Shown: positions 1 to 12,100 of the stretch, in pieces
Position numbering within the stretch: position 1 is the stretch's first letter
Layout: every line of letters starts with the position of its first letter
DNA from: Beaufortia kweichowensis
Lineage: Eukaryota > Chordata > Actinopteri > Cypriniformes > Gastromyzontidae
DNA: 64,000 nt
Direction: 5' to 3'
Assembly: GCA_019155185.1 (NCBI GenBank)
Contig: CM032794.1
Span: forward strand, 298,501 to 362,500
The notes under the pieces: generated by a model
Database searches by the model: none
The model's input: the letters and a program-made list of their open reading frames with translations, nothing else
Told to the model about the DNA's origin: nothing
Program-made: the position numbers and the translations under genes

Positions 1-455
1 TCAGGTACGCACATGAACATGAAACTTTTTTAGAAATCAGCTTTGACTCAAGAAACTTTTAAAGATCAAATATCATTTCATATCTTTCCCCAGTGATGCC
101 AGTGGAACATCAGTCAGCGGGGTCACGATTGGAAACTCCATGGATCTCACTTTTACAGCAAACAGCACTTTACCTAACAGCACCCAGATAGTGAACACAA
201 TAGTCCGTGCAGCCAAAGAAAACTCATTGCCTTTCAAAATCTTCACTCATTCAATCATGGTTAATGGCACAGGTATGTGTTATTCTGCAGTAAAAACAGT
301 TTGTTTCACATTAATAGTGAATGATGAACTTAAAAAGAATTTTTTTTAATCTTTGTAACGCAGCATACTCCTCAGCTGAAGTGAGCAGTCGCACCAGCGT
401 GATGACGGCTTCAATCCTGGTTGCTTTGTCACTTTTGGTCACATGGTTTGACTGA
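1..455 (+). CDS. 3' end of a SEA-domain, probably GPI-anchored mucin-like gene (upstream tandem copy)
   Basis: Exons seen: the last 3 nt of one exon (1-3), 94-272 (acceptor ..cccag, donor ACAG|gtatgt) and terminal 364-455 ending in TGA. The middle exon encodes a SEA-type half-domain with two N-glycosylation sites (NST motifs). The last exon encodes about 30 residues ending in a hydrophobic run (ILVALSLLV) plus TWFD, which looks like a GPI-attachment signal. Exon lengths (179 and 92 nt) and phases match the last two exons of the gene at 6.1-13.1 kb exactly. Positions 1-295 are identical to 12610-12904 by eye, while the last exon differs at many sites. The start and any mucin repeats lie to the left of the window. 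Family function (cell-surface glycoprotein) is inferred. Confidence 0.7.
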
Positions 456-790
456 TAACAGTCATACGTGTCAACACATGTATGATGTTATGCATATCAT
501 TTAATTTAACTCATATTTTAATCTTCTATGCCTCTTAAGTTGGGGAAAAGGCTGTGCCTCCATCTCCTTTATAATTCAATACCCTGTTATCCTGTCTAGA
601 AGAATTTACTCGGTTTACGATATTAATTACATGTAGCTAACAAAAAATCATGCTATCATGTTGTACTGTGTTAGCCAGAGGAGAACTGACCCCCCCACAC
701 ACATAATCGCCTTCACTGGAAAACATTTGAAATCTCAACTTGAAAATTTCTAGTAAGTAACTTCGAATTTTTTTCAATTGACACAACTGT

Positions 791-880
791 ACATTTACAT
801 TTATTCATTTAGCAGACGCTTTAACCAAAGCGACTTACAAGTGACCAGTGGCAATCTGAGAGTAATTGGGGGTAAGGTGT
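791..880 (-). repeat. SINE 3'-tail fragment
   Basis: The block with tttagcagacgctttaacc and aagcgacttacaagtgacc matches the 3' end of the more complete SINE at 16.57-16.77 kb, read on the minus strand. The tRNA-like head is absent here, so this is a truncated copy. Confidence 0.6.
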
Positions 881-2084
881 GTTACTCAAATTACTCAAAT
901 TAAATTCACAAAACATTTATTTAGCCAATTGATACATTTTGATGCAACAAGTCACAACAAACTTTCAAGTTAAAGAGGATTAAATTTTTTGCAGCATTAG
1001 ACTGTGTTCTGGGGACCCGAAGACAAAAGCATAATGAGGTTTTCTATTGAAAGGCTTCAACAGAGACTCAATTTAGACATTTATGACACTATGAATTTCT
1101 GAAAAACTGCTTTGAAAACTGCCTTGTTTATCGTAAAAAAAACTACATGAATTAAAAGGAAACAATAAACTTGATTTGTAGCTCTGAAATGTAGCACATT
1201 TTTTAAACATGAAATGTTAATAAGGTTTGACACATTACAAATGACATTTGGAATCCGTCTGCCCTCATGTCTACAAGATAACATCAGCCTTTTATCAAAA
1301 GCACCATCTACACGTCAAGATGACATAGCAGTTGCAAAAACTGTGTAAAAACATTATTACTAAACTTCTTTTTGTGTTCAAACTGCAAACACAAAATGTT
1401 TAATGCTCTTTCATTTCTTAGTCACCTTGCATAAAAGTGTCTTCTAAAAAAGTAAAGGTCACCTAAATGAATAAAAGAAAGACTGATTAAGTGAATTAAT
1501 TCATTATTGAGTGACCGAGTAAAAAAATGAGTCATGGAATAAATGAACAATCAATATAGTGTTAGCAAGTGAATAAGTGAACAAAGAATAAGTGAGTGAA
1601 TGAATCTTTAAATCAAAGTCAAAATATCAAAGCAAGTGTCACTTAAACTCAATTTCACATAATGTGTGTCTATTTCTTAAAAATTGCACTATTTACATTT
1701 AACATTTTAGGGTTTTTCTGCATTGAAATTTTTCTGCCAGCCACCAAAACGATTTTCCACGACCTAATGATTCCTTTGAAGCGAATCTTTTAATGAACGG
1801 TTAAAACAACAGATAATTCCAATGCTGAACTCAAAAGACTCCCTGTCGGAATTCAGCTTTAGTCAAATTTAGGCTAATAATCCACAAAATAAAGCGTTTA
1901 TTTATATGACCATGTGTAGTAAGTTACCTATAAAATCTTTTTATTTAAACATAAATGAGGTAAAACCTAAACAAAGCAAGTTGTTGTTGTTGTTATGTGG
2001 TGAAAATAAAGACTTACTTAAAATAAGGGATTGGAAATAATACTTTATAAAAGTATTAAAAGTGTTCAAATTCAATAATTAATA

Positions 2085-2375
2085 TAAATTATTAAAATAA
2101 TAAATCAGAATATTAGAATGATTTCTGAAGGATCATGTGACACTGAAGACTGAAGTGACAGCTGATGAAAATTCAACTTTACATCACAGGAATAAATTAT
2201 ATTTTAAAGTATATTCATATAAAAAACATTATTTTATATTGTAAAAACATTTTGTGATATTACAGTTTTTTTCTGTATTTCTGATCAAATAAATGCAGCC
2301 GTGATGAGCGTAAGAGACTTCTTTAAAACACAATACAAGTCTCACTGATCTCAAACTTTTAAGCGGGGGTGTACA
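2085..2375 (-). repeat. Interspersed teleost repeat, copy 1
   Basis: On the minus strand it runs from a '..aaaagtttgagat..' start through 'cttcagtgtcacatgatcc' to 'ttcagaaatcat'. Two further copies lie in this window at 27.38-27.77 kb and 41.87-42.12 kb in plus orientation. It is non-coding and probably a non-autonomous transposon; I cannot name the family. Confidence 0.65.
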
Positions 2376-4104
2376 TATTGTATACATATTTAAAAAGATT
2401 TATCTGACTTATATTGTTTAAAAATATTTTTTAAGGGAATGTCTATTTGCACTTGCAAAGAGAGGAACAATAGAGTGCAATAGAGGAATCATGTCATTAT
2501 GGGATGGATGGCCGGTGCAGGCGACCCGAGTTCTGCACCTGCTCGAGTCACTGTTTTAATAAAGGTTAAGAGTGAGACAACTGCTGCTGAAAACAAAGAT
2601 TTCCTTGAACAAATGGCCATTAATTACTTAAACAGAATTATGATGACTTTATATTTGTAATATTTTTATGTTTTTTAATTACAATATAATTAGTTTTGCT
2701 TTTATACATACTATATTTGAGTTAATTATTATTTTTTGCTCTTAAACGCAGTATGTTTGGTTGGATAATGAAGAAACAAAACATTTCCACACTTTCAAAC
2801 CCTCAAACTACATACATTCTACCCTTTTTAATATAAATAGCACTCTTTTAAGATCACATTTACTTCCCTCTACACTGTAAAACATTTAAGGTTCTTCACA
2901 CTGGCAGAACCATCAGGAGGACCTCGAGGTATGTTGTTTTTAAAAGGATTCTCCTGATCGTTCCGCCAGTGTTACGAATCTTTTCATTGACCTAATCACC
3001 TAACATGTTGTGCTTGACCGTGCCTGGCTAAAATTGTGAAATAAATACAAAACACACATGTTTAAACACAAACTAGAGACCTCTGAAGGTGTGTGATGTA
3101 AGCCTCTTCATTTCATTGACTGAAAAAAAAAAGGATAAAAATGTGAGGGTCAGAGAGTTTTAAAATACAGCCATGGGACATGAGAAAATGACTATAATTC
3201 AAATTAGTCAAATTTAAACAGTAGGGGATAAAAGTAGACAACATTATTTTTCATTATTATTTTAAATAACTTCTTACTCATTTTCTTTGATAGTCTTAGA
3301 ATTGAAATCAGGTGAGATTTAATTATGTTAATTATGCCCCATATACAGTATAGTGAATACACATAATCCAATAGCACCGTCTGCTGGCTGGCAGAAGATT
3401 TTATATTTATTCTTATCTCGGCCTATCTGTTTTCACAGCATCATGTTATAATACAACAGGTTTTGTTAAACAGGAATGCACTCGATACAGTATGATGGTT
3501 AGGACCAGTTGGGTTAAATGACATGCATGAAAAATGCTTGCCGTTACCGGTTTAAGAATGAATGAACAGAATTTAACTCTGGAATGTAAAAATCACATTT
3601 CACAGACAAACCAATGAGTGATGGTCTTTTCCTCTGTAGTACTGCCTCACCCTGAAATAATACATTACTACATGTATACGTCACGTGACTTGAAACAGCT
3701 AATAAATGTGTGATTTGAGAAGAGATTTGGAACACTTATAATGGGACTTTCAGCCTGAGATATTACACTCGACTCTATCATCAAACTGGCAGCTGATTAA
3801 GTATTCAAATAGACTGGGTAAGTCTGACTTATTTAAAATAATTCATATCTACATCTATCTGTATATATCTATCCAAATATTATAAAAAATAAAATTGTAT
3901 ATAGACAATATTTACATTAAAATTGAGAGTCTGACTTCAAAATCAAAAAACCTTTAATGATATTACAATAAAACAGGTACATTTGTCTTGTTTACTCACT
4001 AAAACTTCTCCATGCCTTCATCATGTACTTTTCACATTCAGATTACAATGTTTTATGTTGTACAATAGCATTTCTAATTCATCTTAATGAATGTTTTTTA
4101 ATTA

Positions 4105-4320
4105 GTCCAGGACTGGGTCATAGTTAAATTAGGACATTTAAGTATTTTTTACAAACATGCCTTACAAAAAACATTACTGGTGTGAATCTTGAGACAAAGC
4201 AATGATATATTTCAACATATGTCAGTGCAGTTGTTTTAGTTTAGACAGCTCAAAAATGCATTTAAGTCTAGGACTAGACTTAAGCCCTGTCTGGGAAACT
4301 GCCCCAAACTGTTTGATGTG
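4105..4320. repeat. MITE-like block with inverted ends
   Basis: It starts with 'tagtccaggactggg' and ends with 'aagtctaggactagactta' followed by 'gccctgtctgggaaactg'. The related 'tccaggact' and 'agtcctaga' ends suggest a short inverted-repeat element. Boundaries are approximate and no target duplication was established. Confidence 0.4.
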
Positions 4321-5604
4321 ATAAATGGCCACAAATGTTAATATTCTTTTTTTGTCTGTATTTTCAATTTTTTTTAATTGCATATTGTTACATATTCACA
4401 ATATTAAAACTATAAAATTAAAGCACAGCTGTGCATAAAGTCTCTCTTACATCAAGACACTAATGTACATCTGCTCAACTAATACCAATACAAAACACAG
4501 ACATCAGACAAGTTTTATCAGCCGTCAACAAAATCACACAACAGCACAAGCTCGGATATCTTTCACCCTTCACAAGACGACACAAGAAGGGTCTGATGTG
4601 TAATAAAGCTCTTGAGCTTGTGGGATGACAGAGAGCTTCTCTCATGTCAATGCAAGGTTGTTGTTTTTTTAAGTAAAGTTTTGCTGTTCAAACAGCAGAT
4701 TTTGACAGGATTGACAAACTTAAACGGAGTCAGCCTGGATAACTAGCTTTCTGATTGCCTACCACAATTCAAAAATCAATCAAAATCATCAAGTATTATT
4801 ATTTGTTTAGGATTTAAGATGTTATATTTACATTAAAATCAATTGAACAACTAAAATACTATAACTATATTAATTATAATTATATATAACTATATTAAAT
4901 TAACTATATTAATTTAATTTAATAAAAAAATAATTTCCTTGATGTTATTGTTCAATAATGATTTTTTTTATGGGTGTTGCATTTGTTTAACATTAATTAC
5001 AATCGTTTATTTCACTCTCCCTACACTTGTACACTTAAGTGTGATTCATTGGCTAAAAAAAAAACAGCTTAATTTGACCAATAAAATGACTAAATGTCTC
5101 ATAAGCTCAGTTGTATACAGGTTTTGCTACATTTTCTTACAGTATTTCTGCTGTAAATTCCTTTTTTTCTATTTAGAAACATTATAATCTTACAGAAACT
5201 TTTTTTACAGTAAATATTAATATTATACATCCCACAACAAAATGATGATGTTTACAGGCACTAAGAATTGTACAGTCTGACTATAAACATTTATCTATTT
5301 AAATGAATTTCTATTGTTTTCTTTGTCATCATAAATACATTACTTTTGTTAATAATTTCTGTATATATGCTAAAGATGTGAAATTGCGAAAAGCACTATT
5401 TAAAAAAAATGTAACTAAATTTAATTATTAACTTAATTGGTCCATTCATCGCAGAAGCCATCAGACAGATCTACAGAAAATGACCGTCATTTAGCAATAG
5501 AAAGTTTGAACACATATTTTGAACATTTTGTAAGCTTTATGTTACACATGTTAATTAGAAAGTTCCAAACCCATTCTCTCAAATGACTTGTGAATGCAGA
5601 GCAT

Positions 5605-5800
5605 TTGCATCTTAGGCTGCGTTTACACTTGGCATTAACATGCGACCTGTATCTGGATGTTGTCCACATACACATTTGAAAATGCAAGTGTAAATGCGTT
5701 TGTGATTGGAATGCTATCTGATCTGCATTTCCTGGTACAGAGGTAATCGACTCTGTGGAATCTCAGTAAACGCAATCCAGCCATCATATCTACATTCACA
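5605..5800. repeat. Probable interspersed repeat
   Basis: The block opening with 'gctgcgtttacacttggc' resembles a motif often repeated in cyprinid genomes. It is non-coding. The identification rests on motif memory only. Confidence 0.35.
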
Positions 5801-6145
5801 GGTACAATGTCAAACAAAACTCCGCCCGCTGTCATCACTCCTGCTTCTCCGTCTGAAGCCTGTCAGTAAAGCAAATGTGGAGGAGGGTCACAAATATAGC
5901 TAAAAGTTTGCTTTTACTCCCAAACGTTCACTTTCTGAAATAAGTTTTTTCCACATATTTTTCCACCAAATATGGCAACGCTTTCGGACCCACTTGTTCG
6001 TTAGACAGTATTCGTGATCTGTAAAACAAATCATTATTTGCAAACTAATTATTCTCCCCATTTTATGTGACTTGTGAATTTTTGTTTAAAACATCTGTTA
6101 TTTAGACCATTCCACAGCTCACATTATGTCCTATGTTTAAAGGTG

Positions 6146-9100
6146 ATGTTTTTGACAGCCGTCAACATGCAAAGAACTTCACTAATAATTATCATTTTCT
6201 TATCAGGTCAGTTATATCCTTTTGCATTTTTTATATTTTTTTCTCACTTCTTGAATTTTAAACTAATGTTTGCTCATGTTTCTGAACAGTACATACTCTA
6301 ATCAGAGCTCAAGCAAGCACAACTACTGGAACAACAGATACACCTTCAACAAGCACAACTACTGGAATAACAGATTCAACTCCTACAAGCACCGAAGTGC
6401 CAACAACATCTCCAACAAGCACCGAAGTGCCAACAACATCTCCAACAAGCACCGAAGTGCCAACAACATCTCTAACAAGCACAGAAATACCAACAACATC
6501 TCCAACAAGCACAGAAATACCAACAACATCTCCAACAAGCACAGAAATACCAAGAACATCTCCAACAAGCACCGAAGTGCCAACAACATCTCCAACAAGC
6601 ACCGAAGTGCCAACAACATCTCCAACAAGCACAGAAATACCAACAACATCTCCAACAAGCACCGAAGTGCCAACAACATCTCCAACAAGCACCGAAGTGC
6701 CAACAACATCTCCAACAAGCACAGAAATACCAACAACATCTCCAACAAGCACAGAAATATCAACAACATCTCTAACAAGCACAGAAATACCAACAACATC
6801 TCCAACAAGCACAAATAATGAAATAACAGATTCAACTCTTACAAGCACCGAAGTGCCAACAACATCTCCAACAAGCACCGAAGTGCCAACAACATTTCCA
6901 ACAAGCACCGAAATGCCAACAACTCCTCCAACAAACACTGAAACACCAACAACACCTCCAAAAAGCACAGCTACTGAAATAACAAGCACAGCTACTGGAG
7001 TAGCAGATACAACTCCAACACGCATACCTACTGGTGTAACAGCTACAGCACAAACACGCATATCTACTGGAGTAACAGCTACAGCTCAAACAAGCACAGC
7101 TACTGGAATAACAGCTACAGCTCAAACACGCACAGCCACTGGAATAACAGCTACAGCTCAAACAAGCACAGCTATTGGAATAACAGCTACAGCTCAAATA
7201 AGCACATCTTCTGGAGTAACTGCTCCAGCTCCAACAAGCACATCTATTGGACTAACAAGCACAGCCACTGGACTAACAGGCACAGCTCAAACACGCATAT
7301 CTACTGGAGTAACAGCTATAGCACAAACAAGGACATCTACTGGACTAACAGGCACAGCTCATACAAGGACATCTACTGGAGTAACAGCTACAGCTGAAAC
7401 AAGCGCATCTACTGGTGTGACAGCCACAGCTCAAACAATCTCAAGTACTGGAATAACAGCTACAGTTCAAATGAGCTCATATAATGGAGTAACAGGCACA
7501 GCTCAAACGAGCTCAATAACTGAAATACCAACAACAATTTCAACAAGCACAACTACTGGCATAACAGATACAACTCTAACAAGCTCATCTACTGGAGTAA
7601 CAGCTGCTGCTCAAATAAGCACATCTTCTGGAGTAACTGCTCCAGCTCCAACAAGCACATCTATTGGACTAACAAGCACAGCTCAAACAAGCACATCTAC
7701 TGGAGTAACAGCTACAGCTCAAACAAGCACGGCTACTGGAGTAGCTGATACAACTCCAACAAGCTCAACTACTGGAATAGCAGATGAAAGTCCAACAAGC
7801 TCAACTACTGGAATAGCAGATGAAAGTCCAACAAGCTCAACTACTGGAATAGCAGATGAAAGTCCAACAAGCTCAACTACTGGAATAGCAGATGAAAGTC
7901 CAACAAGCTCAACTACTGGAATAACAGATACAGCTGAAACAAGCTCATCTACTGGAGTACCTGGCACAGCTCAAACAAGCACAGCTAATAAAATACTAAC
8001 TACAACTCCAACGAGTACAACTAATGGAGTAGGAACTAAAAATACAGATTATACCACAATACAATCCACCATTCAAACTAGTAATGTTTCAGCAACTGTT
8101 ACTAAACATAAAAAAACAATCACAAGCATCACTGACATAACTACAATCAGCTTTACAGGTCAGTTTATCTCCAGTTGCATAACTGCTTTAACTTAAAACA
8201 GCATTTTACTAACATATAATTCACATTTTTAAACAGATGAATCAACATCAACATTAAGAACGGACATTCCAAGTAGACCCACCACAGAAGAACCGACTAC
8301 ACATTTCACTCATGCATCAACTACCAAAGCTGAACTGGAATCCAAAACAGAATTCACATCAGGAATATCTCAAAGTGCCACTTTCAAAGAATTGACAATA
8401 GCATTTACAGTCACTTCAGAACAAATGTCAACGGAAGAAACTAGAAAAACAACTACTGGAACTACTGGCACATCCCAACCTTCAACTACAATCCAGGCTA
8501 CAAGTAAAAACCATTTAATTCCGAACACGTCACCATCCAAAATATCTACATCCCAAGCATTAACTACAGCTACATCAAAACCAACCCAGCCTAAAACTCT
8601 TACCGACCCAACAATAACAATGTCACCACCCACAATATCTACATCCCAACCATTAGCTACAGCACAGGCAACCCAGCCTAAAACTCTTACCGACCCAACA
8701 ATAACAACGTCACCACCCACGTCACCACCCACAATATCTACAAAATATCCCAACCATTAGCTACAGCACAGGCAACCCAGCCTAAAACTCTTGACCCCAC
8801 GTCACCACCCACAATATCTACAATAGCTACAGCACAGGCAACTCCAGTCGAAAAACTCTTACCGACCCAACAATAACAACGTCACCACCCAAAATATCTA
8901 CATCCCAACCATTAGCTACAGCACAGGCAACCCAGCCTAAAACTCTTACCGACCCAACAATAACAATGTCACCACCCACAATATCTACATCCCAACCATT
9001 AGCTACAGCAAAGGCAACCCAGTCTAAAACTCTTACCGACCCAACAATAACAATGTCACCACCCACAATATCTACATCCCAACCATTAGCTACAGCACAG

Positions 9101-12100
9101 GCAACCCAGCCTAAAACTCTTACCGACCCAACAATAACAACGTCACCACCCAAAATATCTACATCCCAACCATTGGCTACAGCAAAGGCAACCCAGTCTA
9201 AAACTCTTACCGACCCAACAATAACAACGTCACCACCCAAAATATCTACATCCCAACCATTAGCTACAGCACAGGCAACCCAGCCTAAAACTCTTACCGA
9301 CCCAACAATAACAATGTCACCACCCACAATATCTACATCCCAACCATTGGCTACAGCAAAGGCAACCCAGTCTAAAACTTTAGCTACAATCCAACAAAAA
9401 ACAGGTAAAAGTACAACAGAGTCTGCAACAACAAACCAGCAAACAGTAAATCAATTGAAACTAACAACAACCAAAGCATCTGCAACCCAACCTATAAGCC
9501 TTTCTATATCTTTAACATTAACCCCAGCTAAAACAACATCTCAAATCACCACAACCAATCCTTCAATTCAAACCACAACACCTCTTACCATCAGCATACT
9601 AGTCAATATTACCAGTGACGAAACGTTTGATCCCAAACTGTCGGACTCCAATTCAGCTGCCTTTAAAGAAAGGGAACGAAGAGTCAAAGATGAGGTAAAG
9701 CCTGCAGTGTAACAAATACTTGTACAGTTTAAAGTAGAATTAACATACACAGAAAACCATGTATAAATCAAGTGCATAAGTACTGCATTACCCACTAATA
9801 TGGATTTTCTACAGTTTTCAGTGATCTTAAGAAAAGCATTCCAATCCTTTTTCAAACTGACAGTAATTCAGTTCCGGTTGGTAATCATTTCTTACATTAA
9901 AGAATACATTTTCTCTATGTAATAGTTTTACATTTGCTAATATTTCTGTGCTCTGCCTTTTTTTATAAGAAAAAACAAAAACAGCTAGATAAGTCAAAGC
10001 CTTGCCTTTACCATAAGACCTTTTCTTCCATTTCATCCATGTAGTGCTGGATCAATCATTACAGATTTGAATTTAGAATTCAGGAAGAACAGTGTCTTGC
10101 CCACTGATGAAGAAATCAAAAGTACCTTCATCAATGCCAACACTACTTTAACAATCACAGGTGTAGAGGGTAAGTTCATCACTTCATATTAAGAACTACA
10201 GCATTAATACACATCCCACTATTGTATGACTCTGTATCCAGACATTATAGTTAAACTGTTAACTGCCACCGTTCCTCAGGAGGAACACCGTAACAATAAA
10301 CATAATAAAATTCATTTAAAAAATGTTAATGTTACTCTTAATTTATAAAAATATCTGAAATGAAACCAAAAATGTAAAAAGAATAATTGCAAAAATATTT
10401 ACTGTAATATCGAAAAAAAAAATTTAAAAATGTGTTCAGATAGTACATTTTAATGTGTATACTCAATTTCTGCGGTGACAGTTATCAGATTAAATTAACC
10501 AATTCAAGCATTTAAAAGGTAAATAATAAACAATTCTGTTTGTTTTTAATGTGTTTAGGTTAGTGCGTCATTATAGAATCAGAATCCTACCTGAAGATTA
10601 GCTCATTTAAAAAGAATAGAATATTTTTATTTCTTCTGATAGAAAGTTTTTACTATTCTTATGTTCTTTATGTCTGTAACAAATTACAACACAACCACCA
10701 TGAACAACAGTTGGCACAAAAGGGAACGTTTCAACCACAGACACACCTCCAATACACAAGTCAACAACCAAACCTCAAAAGACTACAAGACCAACCACCA
10801 CCAAACCAACAACCAGCACCAGCAAACCGACAACCAGCACCAGCAAACCAACAACCAGCACCAGCAAACCAACAACCAGCACCAGCAAACCAACAACCAG
10901 CACCAGCAAACCAACAACCAGCACAACAACAACCACCACCACCAAACCAACAACCACCACCACCACCACCAAACCAACAACCAGCACCAGCAAACCAACA
11001 ACCAGCACCAGCAAACCAACAACCACCACAACAACAACCACCACAACAACAACCACCACCACAACAACAACCACCACCACCAAACCAACAACCACCACAA
11101 CAACAACAGCAGTTCCAAAACGTCCTCCACCCTCTATAACCTTAGACATGATCATTATAGTGGTATTTGTTACAGCGCTTGAAGACCCAAAAAGTGAGGA
11201 ATTTAAAAACCTTGCAGGAAAAGTTGAAAGTGAGGTGAGTTTTAACCAACAGGAACCTTCTTGATGATACTGTATGCACAAGCAAGTGGAGCTAGACATG
11301 GGTGCTAATTTTAGAATAGATACAGTTGGTGATAAAAGGAAATCCTGGTTGTCATACTCGACTATTCATACCTATGAAGAAAACGAAAGGAAATCTAAAA
11401 CAATATTGCTAATATGAAATATTTCTGAAACACTGACTTCTAATTTTAACATTATGAGGATAAATTATGGTCTGGAACGTAATAGATATTTTCTATGATA
11501 AACATACTGTTGCTTTCTGCCTATTAAAAACTCATCTAGCATACCCACACCTGTGTCTTCACACCTGTTTGTGGGCAGTTGACAAATAAATATGTGACTT
11601 ATATTGTGTCTTATGGTGTAACAGCAAAAATGTAGAAAAAAAATATACATATACAAATGACTGTATTAGTCTGTACACCTGTGCCTAATTACAGGAAATG
11701 TAAGGAAACATAATCTTTGTGTGAAGTAATTCACTGCACTCCTAAAACTCTTTACAGTGTGACAAAGTCTACAAAAAGAAGTATGGAGCTCTTTTCATCA
11801 GGACGATCGTGATTGCTTTTAGGTGGGTGCTTTTTTATAGCTTTTCTGACTCTTTTAGCAGTGTCACCTTTGCCCTGTTTTACCTCAGAGACTTTATATT
11901 CTCTCCAAATTCCCCTACTGATTCCCCTTACGTAATGTATTTTTAAACATAATTAAAATTGAGATTCCTATTAACATTCCAATTAAATATCAATAAAATG
12001 CCAAAAAATAATACACAGTATAAATGTTTTTACTCTTTTAGAGCTGTTGCCAGAACTCGGGTGGAACAAAATGTGGAGGCGGAGCTTGAATTAGTGTTCA

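Larger units (their letters stand above)
456..6145. other. Intergenic stretch between two tandem SEA/mucin genes
   Basis: AT-rich DNA with no coding exon that I can support. It holds a SINE-tail fragment near 791-880, a common teleost interspersed repeat at about 2085-2375, a MITE-like block at about 4105-4320 and another interspersed repeat at about 5605-5800 (listed separately). The short ORFs lack splice context and similarity. Confidence 0.6.

Noticed and set aside
6309..7197. Long antisense and other-frame ORFs over the mucin repeats
   Set aside because: They are frame shadows of a stop-free tandem repeat; splice phase and SEA continuity select only the forward Thr/Ser frame.
10661..11299. 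Asn/Gln/His-rich and Pro/Gln-rich ORFs plus antisense Val/Trp-rich ORFs
   Set aside because: They arise from the same 21-bp repeat read in wrong frames; only the Thr/Lys/Pro frame joins the SEA exons in phase.
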